Positions 1 through 11,900 of a stretch of DNA of 64,000 nucleotides are shown here, piece by piece (positions within the stretch are counted from its first letter, which is position 1; the number at the start of each line of letters is the position of its first letter). Location of the stretch: assembly GCA_027625915.1 (NCBI GenBank), contig JANTQA010000030.1, positions 2,666,001-2,730,000 of the forward strand. The letters run 5' to 3'. A program made the position numbers and the translations under genes. The notes below the pieces were generated by a model that did no database searches, had not been told where the DNA came from, and worked only from the letters and a program-made list of their open reading frames with translations. Source of the stretch: Anaeramoeba flamelloides (taxonomy: Eukaryota; Metamonada; Anaeramoebidae).

Positions 1-3000
1 GAAGAAATGATATGGATTGAGGCCAATATGGAATGCTTTTGTATTTTGGGATTAATTGAATAAAAAAATTTTATTAAATTATCTCTGAAAAATTCTAATA
101 AATCATAATTTTCAAAATTAAATTTTGTTAAAGTTTTTAAACAAATAATAATCTTTTTTGGATTATCAATATTTAAATATGATAAATTTGAAGTTGTGGA
201 TTTCGAGTTACTTGTCGACCCCATATTGGTATTTTGTGATGAAGATGTTGTCGTAGGTGGTAATAATGATGATGACGATGACGACAAAGAAGACATATTT
301 GACGTGGTTGATGAAATTATTGATGATAATAAATTATTATTATTAGTTATTTGAAATTTCCTTCCAGACATTTGAAATGGCTTGAATGTAATGGAATACG
401 AAATCAAGTCCAATAATTTAATTTGGATTTTTGGTAATAATTCTGGGATGTTAATTACTATTTCAGTCAAAACATATACTAATGTTTTATTTAATCCAAT
501 GATAAATAGTTTGTCGAGTAAATTTATCCCAAGATAATGTTTTCGGATAGAAGGGCCCAATGCTTGTGAAATGGAGGCAATACACAACATGGATTTTGGT
601 AAATAATGTTTTTTTTTTAATGGATTTAAACTTTCAAGTACAAAATTTAAAATTTGTGGTACATACTGATAAATTTTTCTTTGGACAGCTAAAGATAATT
701 CACCAAATGCATGAAAGGCTATTTTTTTTTCAAATGGATGCGACTTGATAATGGTGAAAATATATTCGACAAATTTCTGTATGTTCCGATCAGTAAACTC
801 TTCCGGTTTTGCTCTTGCTAACGATGATATACATATTAAAACCGCTTCACGAATAGATCTATTTTTGGAATTTCGAAATTTGAAAACATTCCTCAATATT
901 TCGGGATATTTGCCTTCAATATATATATTCGCGTGCTTTATCAACTCCATAATAATTAAAATAGATCCATGAATAAGTTCAGTATGATTTTGGATTAATC
1001 CCTGTAGGTTTTGTTTGGATTTTTTTTTTTGTGTATTCGTAAAAGTTGATTTTTAAAAAGTAAAATTGGAGAGAAAAATATTTCATAGGAATAGAAATAA
1101 AGCAAAAATAAAAGGATAGTTTTATGTTTATTTTGAATATTAGTGAAATTTTCATTATATTTTCTTAAATTAGTTTTTTTTTTTTTAGGTTTTGTGGTGA
1201 TTTTTAATATTTTCTCAGGTCATTTTTGGACATTTTTGAATCAAAGTTTCAGTATAAAAGGGGGGCAATGGTATGTATATTTATATATATATATACATTA
1301 AAATTTATTTTGGATTTTTTGTTTAATTTTAAAGAAGAATTGTAAAATTAAATTTTAATTTTTTTCTCAAAATTTAATACGTATGTTAGTTTCAATAATA
1401 TTTAGTTTGAATAAAAAATGAACCTGATAATTAATTATTAGTTGATTCGTTATTAAAACAAAAATTAAAAATAATTTAGATCATTAAAATTTTGTCTGTT
1501 TTTTTTTCATAGTTTAAATTTTAATTTCAATATTAATACTTCTTTGGTAATCTTCAAAAAAACAATTTAACTATATTTGTTTTTTCTCCAATGATTCATT
1601 TTGAAACTAAATTCTCTTTCAAACAAAAGGGTACACCTCTCAAATCATCAATACTATTGAATTTGATTGTTAATAAGATAATTCTTTATTGGTGATTTTT
1701 CATTTTAATTATTCATTTTTTCATTTTTTGTTTTTTTTGATTATCGGATATTGAACAATTGGAAAATGAAAAAAACAAGATAAGAAGAAACCAATTTGAA
1801 AATAATCTACCAGTATAAAAATGGAAACAGTTTAAGTTTGATTTCGAATGATCTAGATATAGGAATTAAGAAAGACCATCATTAGATTGATGTCTGGAAC
1901 AAAGAAAAACGAATTTAAAAAAAAAAACAATTCTAACAAAATATCCAGATGAATTACAGCTTTATATTAGAAATGAGACTTTAAAGAACCAAAGTTTGAG
2001 GTGTAAAGAGTTATCAATAAAATGTAAAGAACTTTTTCCCAATTCACCTTGTTCATCGGTTTTTATTGGTTTTATAAGTTTTTTTTCTTTACAATTTACA
2101 AAACGAGATTTTTCATTTCAAATAAAATGACACATCAATTTTTAAAATAATTAGTTTTAATTTATATTGTTTTGATTTAATGGGTTTTGATTATTCAATT
2201 GAGTGTTTTTTTTTTATGTTTTATAGAGTTTCTTATATTTTAGAATGATATTACAATTAATTTGATTCAATTATGAATAATTCTTGAAATTTTCTGTTCC
2301 CTTTTATTTGAAAAAGAGTTTATTTGGAATCTTTAAAAAAACTTGTTAATTTCTCAAAACGGCCAAAATCACAATAAAAATTTCAATCAAAAACCAACAA
2401 ATCACATTTTTTTAAAATCTCACTTTTACAAAGCTTTTGAACATTTTATATTTTTGTAAATTGTCTGAAAGCTTTGAAAGGGTTCAAGACTTTGTAAAAG
2501 TCATGATATTTTTTGTAATGTGGAAAAGTAACATGTTCTGAATTTATTCTTGGTAAAATCAAAATAAAGATAGTTCAAATGTATTGAACTTAAAGATATT
2601 TTATGAATTCTTTTTGGTTATATGGAGATTTTCTTGAAATATCAATTCACCAAATAGCACAAAATATTTAATTTTCAAAATTTGTATAAAAAACAAATTG
2701 TGATATATTATTATCCCTTAGAACTTCGGGTTTACCTAAATTCCCGAATAGAAAAAAGGATAATCCGCTGAAATTTTTGAGTGAATATATTTACGAATAT
2801 TTAAGTTTTCGATTTAATGGCAAATGGAAAATATATGTTTTATTTCAACACTTGAAAAAATTTTCATATTCTTGTTTGGTGGAAATTATTTTTTTTTACA
2901 GTGTAAAAAAATACACGTGTCCGGAGCATAAAAACGTGTTTCAAATAAAATATGTTCTTTTTTATGCTTCTTGTTCCAATACAAGATCTAATTTAGTATC

Positions 3001-4383
3001 CAATAGTATACCTGTTCAAATCAATTTTTAAAAGTAAAGGTCTGGTTATTTTCAGTAAAATTTAAATTATCAAACACAATTAGTTTGAAATTTTGGGAAT
3101 ATTTGAAATTTTATGTTGTTTTTTTGGATTAAAAAAATTGTACCAAAAATTGATTCTATTTTTAGAGTGAAAAATTGTTAAATTTGATCCTTCTTTTTTG
3201 AATGATTTCTTTTTTTAATAGTGGAACTTTGAGAAATCAATACCCTATTTTTACTCTTGTTTCTTGTTGGTTTCTTTGATCTTTTAAATTTGTAAGCCTT
3301 CTCTAGAAAAAAGAAACACGATTTTTAATTAGCAACGCTGGTTTACCAAGCCGGCACGGGTTATTTTAACAACACAAATCCCAGATTTTTAAAAAGAGAG
3401 ATAAGCTTTGTAGAAAAATTGTGTTTTTTTATTTCGTTTTAAAATGTAATTGACTTTAATCTCTTAAAGTTTGTTCAACAATTTGAAGTTTGTAATTATT
3501 GAGAGTCTAAATAATGGTTTGGTTTTATTTTTATGTTTAATTTTGAATTTTCAAATGAATTCAAGTTAATCAAATTAATTTTTTTTGTTGAAACGAAAAA
3601 TTAGAAAAAAAATCAAAGAGAAAAAGGAAAAGGTTTTTTTTTTTTTTTTTTTTTAGTTTCATGGGAAAATAATTACGAGAGTTGCATGTTGATATAAAGT
3701 TGTAAACCACTCTTCACAAAGATGGTGGTTTCTAGAAATTGAGATATCTATTGAAAGAGCTAAAGTTTTTGCAGCAATTTCTCTTGTCGCCTTATTATTT
3801 GAACGGAAGACAAAATAAATTCTTGGCATTAAGATGTTTAAAGAAGGTGCAAACAACATTGGGCAATGCTTTGCCAAATAATAGAAAAATGAAATGGCAG
3901 CATATTGATGGTTTTGCTTTGCCTGAGGATCAAGCCAACTTGTAGATCTCTTCAATTCAAGCGAAATGAAATCTGCATTAACTTCACCAGAGATCTTGGC
4001 GATTTGTGTTATGCACTTGCACGCCCGGAAAATGAGAACAAAATGTTTGCTTGTAAGCAGATTTCTCAGGTATTGGATTAGCCTTGTGGTGCTGATTGAA
4101 GATCGGTCCTCAATCGGGAAATTATCCAATAAGCAATCCAAAGCTACAATTCCTGAGAGTTGGCTAGTAATCCGACTTGTTTTGATTAGCTCACTAGACC
4201 TTTGTCGAAGAAGCCGGTGAAGAATTCGATACCCACTTCTCGAGAGCGAGTGTTGGTATTGAGACAAGTACCGAATGAAGACCTTTTCTGACTTATTTAG
4301 TTGCTTTTGATCTTTGGTTTGGAGAGATTGGATCAATCTTGAAAATTGATTTTGCACAATTTGATCCACATTCGAAGAAAGTG
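1..4383 (-). CDS. TOR: TOR (target of rapamycin) kinase, N-terminal HEAT-repeat part; partial, two exons seen
   Basis: TOR is the PI3K-related protein kinase at the centre of TORC1/TORC2 growth control. Only the N-terminal HEAT solenoid is inside the window; FRB and kinase domains would lie beyond the left edge. Exon 4383-3677 encodes the segment with YLRNLL and ELKRSTSWL, which lines up with human mTOR YLRNLL and EVKRALEWL. Exon 1001-1 encodes IHGSILIIMELI (mTOR IHGALLILNELV), RNSKN, ISQALGPSIRKH (mTOR LARAMGPGIQQD) and IPELLPKIQIKLLDLI. The join CTC|gtaatt...ctacag|GGA is phase 0 and restores the IHG region exactly. A Ser/Thr/Asn-rich linker sits near 190-330 where mTOR also has a loop. No in-frame ATG exists before the upstream stop, and 'taaag' at 4384-4388 is a possible acceptor, so a short 5' exon is probably missing. 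Family identity is near certain; the 5' end is not. Confidence 0.93.
1605..2325 (+). repeat. Dispersed repeat E, copy 1
   Basis: Closely matches 36408-37121 over about 720 bp in the same orientation, starting near 'ttcaaacaaaag' and ending near 'gaaaaagagtttattt'. No clear terminal inverted repeats were seen. Part of it (about 1930-2090, plus strand) reads as an open frame with segments KYPDELQLYIRNETL and CKELSIKCKELFPN; the second copy keeps only parts of that frame, so the repeat looks derived from a decayed coding sequence of unknown family. Confidence 0.8.
2899..3374 (-). mobile_element. MITE family A, copy in TOR intron
   Basis: Starts tacagtgtaaaaaaatacacg and ends with the complement of TGTTGTTAAAATAACCCGTG. 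The interior shares the family A body (complements of 'cttgttccaatacaag' and 'caaaattgatttgaac'-type segments) with 14344-14820 and 43043-43524. A TA dinucleotide flanks the left end. No transposase frame. Confidence 0.75.
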
Positions 4384-6526
4384 CTTTAAATTTACGAAAA
4401 GAAAGATTGTTGTCAAAGAAGGAAGAAGAAAAAAGTAAAAAAAGAAATCAATTGAAAAAAGTTTGTTTTGAAAAGGGGCTTTTTTTTTTTTGAGTTGAAT
4501 AAAAAGTAAATTTTTTTACACATTCAAATAAAACATATAAAATGGAAAAAATGTTTAGATCTCGTTTTGAATTTCTTGAGTACCAAACAAGTATTCAAGA
4601 TAAATTGTTTGGTGGATGGCAAAAAGTGTCTTGATTTTGAAATAGTAACTTAGATTTAATTGTGAATATCGTTATGAAATGTTCAGATTTTGTTTTCTTA
4701 AGGGAGTAAAGTACATTTTTCAAATTTTGAGTGCCACAATTTATATCAAACTGTATAATACAAATTATTTCTTTCAAAACCGTGAATATTTTAATATGTA
4801 TCAGAGTGGGATATATCCTAGAATAATATATTTTCATAAACATATAATAAAAAGGAAATCAAAAAAATGAAATAATTATTCTTGAAAAAAACAAAATATT
4901 TATTGATCCTATCTGGAAAATTTGATACAATTTCTTCTTCTTTACTTGGTTTTGTTTTTAATTCTTTCATAAAAATACTTTTGATCGAAAATAGTTGATT
5001 AACAAATTAATTCTTATTTCTAAAGAATTCAAGAAAATGAATTTCAAAATCCTATTTTCATTTAATTCATCTAAGACTAGTTTAGGTTCAGCAAATAGGA
5101 TATTTTTTTAAGAAGAATTCTTCTTCAGAAATAAAGATTTATTGAATGAATTTGTTTTCTATTTTAAAAATATTTATTTTCCAATAAATTGAAAAATCAT
5201 ATTAATTCAGAATTAAGCTTTTAATTTTTACAAAATTTTTATTTTTTTTTTGAGTTTAATATATTTGAAGTTATATTTAGATTTCGTGAATTCTTATCCA
5301 TTTTCTTTAATATTTGAAACAGAATTTTTTATTATAATTTTGAGTTTAAAATTATTTGAAAAAAAGAATTTTGAAAAAAAATTTGTCACAAACATAGTTT
5401 GTAAAAATAAAAAAAAAAAAAAAAAGGATCGGGGGGGGGGGGGGATAGATTATTGTTTTTTCTTTATCTTTTTCAAAGGAAAAATCAAAGTTCAAATTTT
5501 TTACATTTAATCAGGTGTGTAATAAAAAAAAATTGAAAATTAACCTTCTTTCAAAAATATAGAAAAACATCATGAATATAAAAAAAAATTTCAGAACAAT
5601 ACAATAATTTTTAAAACTTTTGACGTTTGTTTGGAAATTAGCAAGCGGTTAAATATGATTATTGTATAAAAAAATAAGAAAATTAGAAAGAAAGTGAATT
5701 TTAAACTAAATGATATTTCACTATTTGGTAGGAATACACAATTTTGATTTATTTTTTATCAAGTGGTTATATATAATCCAAATGGTGATAAAAAAGGACA
5801 AATAAAAAATTTTTTACCCTAAAAGAGCTAGTGTTAATAATAAACAAGAAAAGTCCATATTTCTTAATTTTTGTTGTTTTAATTATCATAAAAAAATAAA
5901 AATAAAATATCGAGTCTAAGAGATTATTGAGATCTATTATTTTTTAAACTTTGGATTACAAGTATAAATATTGAATTTTGTAAACTCTGTATTTAATATA
6001 ACATACTTTATTTTTACTCGCAGTTGGGAGATATTTAATATTTTCGATCTATATATTTCCACAAATTTTATTTTTTTTTAAATAAATAATTTTTTTAAAA
6101 TATATTTTATTCTCTTTTATTCAATTGTCATGAAACTATTTGAGAGAAATAGAAAAAAGATGGTGATAAAATTAATATTTTATTTAATTTTTCGGGGAAA
6201 AAATTGCCTGGAAAAAATAATAATTAACGAATTTAGGAATAATACAAACAAGCCGAGTAATTTTCAAATTAATAAGTAAATTTAGCTTTTTATTATTTTC
6301 GTTAGGAAAGTTTCGAATCAGTATATGGTAAAAAATTTATGTATATTATAATTATTATTCATTTTTTTTTACTTTTTTCTAATTTTAATTTATCTATTTT
6401 CATGTTTTAAACTATTGATATGTTAAAATATATATATTTTTTTGGATATTTAAAGATTTGAGATGTAACAGAATTAAATTGAAATGTTACTTATTATTTT
6501 ATTAGGTGCCCTTCTTTAAAAAGGAA

Positions 6527-6557
<31 letters not shown>

Positions 6558-6567
6558 GTAATTTATA
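4384..6567. other. Intergenic, AT-rich; no gene recognised
   Basis: Very A+T-rich sequence with short open frames that read as low-complexity Ile/Phe/Lys/Asn strings. A run of 14 G at 5431-5444 directly follows an A-run. An AAT microsatellite lies at about 6526-6555. A short 5' exon of TOR may be hidden in the first part. Confidence 0.5.
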
Positions 6568-6760
6568 CAGTCAGTGCCACTTTTAAGGCACAAACTGCTA
6601 CGGAATTTAAGGTACAAAAAAATCTCAAATTAAGGCACAAGATTCAGATTCTAGTAAAATGAATTGTAAAAAAAAAATTACAAATTTTGTGTCTTAATTT
6701 ATGGTTTTTTAGTGTCTTAAATTTTGTTTGAAGTTTCTGACTTAAAAGTAGAACTGACTG
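6568..6760. mobile_element. MITE family C (CAGTCAGT ends), 193 bp
   Basis: Terminal inverted repeats CAGTCAGTGCCACTTTTAAG and, at the other end, CAGTCAGTTCTACTTTTAAG (complement), flanked on both sides by TA. The interior is itself largely palindromic, with 'aaggcacaa'-type blocks on both arms. TA duplication and CAGT ends suggest a Tc1/mariner-like origin. Second copy at 35505-35694. Confidence 0.85.
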
Positions 6761-7129
6761 TATAAAGAAAAGTTAAATATTGTTATCAAACAAAATTTTG
6801 TTCATTTTTAGTGAGTTCATATCGTAAAGTATCTTTATTTTTCTTAATAGTTAGAAATAAAACGAAAATTATTTAAAACAGTCGAATAATTACTAAAATA
6901 AAATAAAATTAAATTAAATGACACCCAGAATATCAAAAAAATCTGAATATGTGGATTTTATAAAAATAATATACTATCCTAGATATTAGTAGTAGTAAAA
7001 ATTCATAAATTATATCATCATTGGTAAGTAATAAATTATTTTTTATTCTTAAAGAAATTTTTCAACAAAAATTTAGCAATTAGAAGTTGCTGTGATCGAT
7101 GTATGGTGAATTTGGGTCTCGAATCTTTT

Positions 7130-7800
7130 AAGTGTCTATTTTTTAAAAAAAAATCCTGTTTTTATTGAAATTACGAAGTCAATGAACTCGGTTCCATTTT
7201 CAAGGTTAACTTTCAACTAATTTAATCAAAATTCCATTTCATTCAAAGTGCCCAACTAAAAATGAAAAAGTCACTTTATTTTTAAGAATCAACCAAACTT
7301 AGATTGTTTTGAAATAAGAAAAATAATAAACTTCGTATTAAAGTCGATAATAATAAAAGAAAAGTTTGAACAAACCATAAATTTCAAAAAAAAAATTTTT
7401 TTATAGCAATTTTTTGGTCCCTTTTATTGTTAGGTCTTGTCCAAAATTCCCAATTTCTTTATGAAATTAAAATTGTTTTAAATTAGTTTTTTTTATTAGT
7501 AAATGTATGAATTTTAAAAGAACATGCAAAGTCTAACTTTTCTTAAGGTTAATTTTGAGTTTCAAACATATTTTTTTCTTTTCAGATTTAATTTATAGAA
7601 AAAGAAAAGAGAAACAATAAAAAGCCAAAAGTCAAAAAAGAAATCGAAAATAAAAATATTGCAAAATGAGAAAAAATTATTCAGATCTAAAAATTGAAAT
7701 TTTAGTTTGAGAAGAATAATGAATTAAACTCATAGACTGCATTCTATTTCTTCAATAAAGTGGGTCTCCTTTGAATAAAAAAGAGTTTATTAAAACTCTA
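7130..7800 (+). repeat. Dispersed repeat F, copy 1
   Basis: About 600 bp aligning with 44570-45190 in the same orientation. Shared blocks include 'actttatttttaagaatca', 'gaacaaaccataaatttc', 'gaattttaaaagaacat' and the closing 'aaaaaagagttta'. No terminal inverted repeat or reading frame was identified. The interior carries A-rich slippage-prone tracts. Confidence 0.7.
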
Positions 7801-8984
7801 ACATTAAAGTAGATTTTTAGGATTTTTTTTTATATAAATGATTTTACTAGAATCTGAAATTTGTTCTTTAATTTGAAGGTTTTGTTTTGTCTTAATTTTT
7901 TTTGAAAGTTTGTACATTGAAAGTAGAGCTTTTTTTTTTGTTATGTGCTCAAATTAAAAAAAATAAATAAATAATCCTCAATCCACATCAGAAAAAGGTA
8001 ATTTTCTCTTGAGCAAAAAAACTCAGTCATAAATTTGTAAAATAATACTTTTATTTTTCAAGTTTTTGTAATCAGATTTTTCAATATTCATTTTAAGGGT
8101 GAAATTTTCATTTATTATTTTAAAATAGGAGTTGAATTAATTTAATTAATAACAGTAAAAAATGTATATAATCTTTAAATATCAAAAAGTGATATAACTT
8201 GTTCTTTAGAATTTTCTTGATTACTTGAAAATTTTTGAAATTTCTTATTTTTACAAAAAAATATTATTTATAAATGATTTATTTACGTGTCTTTTAAAGA
8301 ATGTTTATGGATTTTAAAGATCGGAAATTATATTTTTGATGTTTTTTTTTTTTTTTTTTTTTTTTTGAACTTCTAAATATGTTGATAATATATGATTTGA
8401 AAAAAATCATTTATCATTATCTTGGTGTATGTCACTTTAAAATTTATTTAAATTCAATACTCTGTGAATTGAAGTGAATTAACTTAAAAGCATTTCAAAA
8501 GTGTTTAAAATAACTCATAATTTTATAGAATTTCAATTTAAATGGTTTTTTAAAAATTCCCTGGTTGTAATAAATATAATAGAACTTTTCCAAATTTTTC
8601 TTTTGAAAAAAATATTATTTTAAAATCTTGGAGCATTTATAAACCCTTATTTTTTTTTTTTTTGTTTATATATTGATACAAATTTATTCGTAATCTCAAA
8701 ATTAATCATTCTGTTGAAAGATTATCTTAATTATTTATTGTAAAATGGCCAAACTTGTATGTATTTTTATGTGGATAATGTTTAATTTGGTTATCTAGAT
8801 GATATAATATTTTTTACTTTTATATTTTAATTATTTTTCTTATTCTCTTTTTTATTTGGTGAATTTTCTTTGATTACTCCTTTCTCACAATAAATAAATA
8901 AATAAACTAGTATGTATTTTTCTTTTTAATTATTATGAATATTTAATCATGCATAAACGATGGGTTTAATGTTGAAATTCAAAA
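7801..8984. other. Intergenic, AT-rich; no gene recognised
   Basis: Contains a 24-nt T run (about 8343-8366) and a short stretch at 7845-7945 that resembles the family C interior ('tttgttctttaatttgaag', 'gaaagtagagct'). No convincing coding or structured RNA signal. Confidence 0.5.
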
Positions 8985-9375
8985 GGAAACAAATAAATGG
9001 GATTAAACAATATATAAACAAGAAATTCGGTTTTTTAAATAAATATTAAAAAACAATTATGAAGATATTAAAAGATTAAATTATGATTTTTTGACAAAAA
9101 TAAAAGGATTCAAAAGATCATTTTTAGATTTTTTTATAAACAAAGGCGTTTTTTATCAGAAATTTTATATGATACAATTTTTGAAAAAAATAAAGTTTAC
9201 TATCATTTAACAATTTAAATTGATTAAAGATCTTACCTCAAAAATAGATTTTAATTTGAAACAAGTATGTATGAGGGTGTGTGTTTGTATCTCGAAAAGC
9301 CAAAGTCTGAAGGAAAAAAAAAACGAGTTAATTAATAGTAATAGGTTAATGGTTGTTAAAATGGATCATTTATAT
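8985..9375 (+). repeat. Degenerate relative of MITE family B
   Basis: Matches the interior of 46850-47320 over about 370 bp in the same orientation ('gaaacaaataaatgggat', 'tatataaacaagaaatt', 'ccaaagtctgaa' against 'cccaagtctgaa'). The right end 'gttgttaaaatggatcattta' is a worn form of the family B end; the left end was not resolved. Confidence 0.6.
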
Positions 9376-9919
9376 CTTTTTAAAATTCACAGATAATGTA
9401 TATTGCCACTTTATTTCCAAGTGACTAAGTGTATTGGGTAATTATCTCAATAAAATTCAAGTTAAAGTTTGTTTGTATCTTGATGAAAGTTCCAAAAAAA
9501 AAAATAGATAAAAACGCTATTATGATTTTTCGTCAAAATTTTTGATAATTAAGAGTTGGTTAGTTGTTTTGTATTATTAATTTTAAACTCAGTTTTTTTA
9601 TTTTGTCTTTGTGGTTGTAAAACTAAAATAAAAATTAAGTAATTTTTTCAGAGATTTTTATAATCAATGGGCTCTTGTTTAGATAGAGTCTTTTTTTTTA
9701 ATAGTAGAATATTTATCTTAGATTTTGGGGTGTTTGAAGAGTTGTATTGATAATTTTCTTTGTTTTTAATTGTTTATGGGAAATTGGTTACAATGTAATA
9801 TGTTTATTTATCAGTAATATCAATAGATTTAGATCATAATATATGTTTTTCGGTTTTTGAAAAAAATTATTTATTGAATTTTTAATTTAGAGAATTATTT
9901 TTTAGATTCAGTAAGATGA

Positions 9920-10385
9920 TTGTTGTCAAAATAACAGTGCAAAAAAATATAATGCGTGTTTCAAAATAAAAAGCGTGTTTTTTGTTATAGTTGGACAATT
10001 AATTAACCAATCAAAGTAACCAACAGCAAACCCGAAAAAAATATGGTATTGGTTTCTTAAAGTTTTATTATTTAAATAGAAATTCTAAAAATGAAGGATC
10101 AAATTGGAAAATTTATCTTAAAAAATACGGAGTAAATTTTTAAGAAAATTTTGAATAAAAAAACGAAAAAATTTCAAAAAAATTAAGAAAAATTTTCAAC
10201 TATTTGTATGAATAATTTAAATTTTACTGAAAATATCCAGACCTTTACAGTCAAAATTGATTTGAACTTAGGTATACTATTTGTAAGTAGATTGGATGTT
10301 GCCTTGGTACAAGAAGAAAAAAAAGGACATATAATATTTTGAAACATGGATTATAGTCTTTGGGCTTGCTTTATTTTGATTACTG
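9920..10385 (+). mobile_element. MITE family A, full-length-like copy
   Basis: Left end tgttgtcaaaataacagtgc and right end complementary to cagtaatcaaaataaagcaa, with TA on the right flank. It has the family's subterminal cgtgtttcaaaataaaaagc block and the body with 'ccttggtacaagaa'. About 480 bp and non-coding. Very similar to 14344-14820. Confidence 0.85.
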
Positions 10386-10583
10386 TAATTTTGTATTTAT
10401 ATTTTTTAAAGTGTTTTAATATGTGTTTAATTTTTGATTAAAGTGATATTTTATTTATTATATAAACGTAAAATGTGTTCGTTGTATTGATTTTGAAAAA
10501 AATGTTGAAACTTGGAAATTAATTATATTCCTAAATAATAAAAAGTTATATTAAATATATTAAAAAGTGAACTCTCAATGTAT

Positions 10584-10655
10584 AGTCTTGTGGCGCAGTG
10601 GTAGCGCGTTCGCTTTACACGCGAAAGGTCCACGGTTCGAAACCGTGTAGGACTA
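10584..10655 (+). tRNA. tRNA-Val (anticodon TAC)
   Basis: Full cloverleaf without intron. The acceptor stem AGTCTTG pairs with TAGGACT (two G-T pairs), with A as the discriminator base. The D-arm contains the polymerase III A-box-like TGGCGCAGTGGTAGCGC. The anticodon stem TTCGC/GCGAA encloses loop TTTACAC with anticodon TAC, reading the valine codon GTA. The T-arm CACGG-TTCGAAA-CCGTG supplies the B box. The CCA end is not encoded, as expected for a eukaryote. GC-rich island in very AT-rich surroundings. Confidence 0.96.
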
Positions 10656-10662
10656 TTTTTTT
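10656..10662 (+). terminator. Polymerase III terminator of tRNA-Val
   Basis: Run of seven T starting one base after the discriminator base, the usual polymerase III stop signal; a further T-rich stretch follows at about 10667-10680. Confidence 0.8.
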
Positions 10663-11029
10663 ACCCCTTTTACCTTTTTTACAACTAGAGAATTAGATCT
10701 CTTCAAACTAGTAATTAATTTCTCCTAATTCACTTTACAAATTTAGATCTGATCCTTTTTTTAAAATACCTTGCATCAATCATTACAAATACAAAAATTC
10801 TTTCAAAGAGAAAAAAAAAAATCATTCGTTTTCTATTTGAACACGATGGAAAAATTAAACTTACTTAAAAGTGTTTACTTAATCATCAAAGATCCAGTCA
10901 GCATGAAGTTGTTCAAAATATTGTTCTAGACCAAATAACCTTTACAGGATTCTCTAAGCTATGTTTCGAAAGAAAAGAATTTTATTTTTTTCTATCAGAC
11001 TTTATTTTGCAATCATCAAAGAAACCTCG

Positions 11030-11335
11030 AATAAATGATAAGAAAATAGGGTACTGGTTCCGTAAAGTTCTATTATTAAAAAAGAAATTGGATAAAGGAA
11101 GGATCAAATTGGAAAAATTTTCTCTAAAAATAGAGTAAATATTTTGATTAAATTTTTCTTCGTAAATAACCCTTAAAACTTCAAAAAAATTGAAAAAATT
11201 ACAAAAAATCTTGAACAAATACAATTCTCTAATTTTTAAATTTTTGAAACCTCAATATTAAGTGTGCCCTCAAAATTGATTTGGTCTTGTGTATACTATT
11301 GGATAATGAATTCAATATTATATTTTGATTAGTAG
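11030..11335 (+). repeat. MITE family A, internal fragment
   Basis: Corresponds to the middle of family A elements ('ttctattattaaaaaagaaa', 'ggatcaaattgg', 'tcaaaattgattt', 'tatactattgga'). Terminal inverted repeats are missing or unrecognisable, so this is a truncated, older copy. Confidence 0.6.
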
Positions 11336-11364
11336 AAAAAAAAGTATTATTTTTCTTTTGTAGG

Positions 11365-11900
11365 TTCAATACTCTATGATAATGAGCAAAATTTGTAAAA
11401 GTTTTATTGGTTACATTCTCTACTTTCAAATTCTGAAGATTCAAATAATTGAAAAATTCTGATCAACTTTAAAACCAGATTAGAAAATTTTTTTAAGTGA
11501 GATCTAATTTTTTTTCTTCCATTTTTTATGAACAAGAAAAATCTTAAATCCATTTAATTTCTTGCATTATAAAAACTAATTTTCTTACCATATTTATTTC
11601 AATTTTCCATCATTATTAAACCACAAATAGTCTTTGTTAGCAGGAATATTAATATAAATATTTCTTTTTTATCTTTTTTGGGATTATACTTTCAGTAAAC
11701 CAAAAAAAAAGATTTATCCGAAACCCATTTAAAAATCTTTTTTTAAGAAGAATAGTATAAATATTAAAGTTTTAAAGTTACTTACATATTTTACCAAGAA
11801 ATTGTGTTTTTGTTGTAAAATTTCAAATTTTTAATTCTGAAAATCAGTTTAAATTATTAATTTCCCTTTTCCAATTTGGGAATTTTGAAAAATTTCTAAT
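11365..11900 (+). repeat. Dispersed repeat G, copy 1
   Basis: Aligns with 38535-38900 in the same orientation: 'caatactct', 'ctactttcaaattc', 'aaaattctgatcaa', 'catcattatta', 'aggaatattaatataaa'. The distal part ('aaatcagtttaaattattaatttccc') matches 40300-40350. No frame or terminal repeats seen. Confidence 0.6.

Larger units (their letters stand above)
1002..3676 (-). other. 2675-bp intron of the TOR gene, filled with repeats
   Basis: The intron is bounded by gtaatt (3671-3676) and ctacag (ending at 1002) on the minus strand. It holds a copy of a 720-bp dispersed repeat (1605-2325), a MITE (2899-3374) and a small GC-richer hairpin at 2710-2764 (ATTATCC...GGATAAT outer stem, TTCGGG...CCCGAA inner stem). 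A T-run at 3635-3655 lies just inside the 5' splice site. No other coding exon was recognised. Confidence 0.8.

Noticed and set aside
2777-3031. 84-codon plus-strand frame in the TOR intron
   Set aside because: Overlaps the end and interior of a MITE; composition and other copies give no sign of a protein.
5250-5510. 86-codon frame containing a Lys run and Gly run
   Set aside because: The runs are the A-tract and the 14-G run; no protein signal apart from homopolymers.
6526-6555. AAT repeat and other short A/T repeats as CRISPR or telomere-like arrays
   Set aside because: Simple microsatellites; no spacer structure and no telomeric repeat unit.
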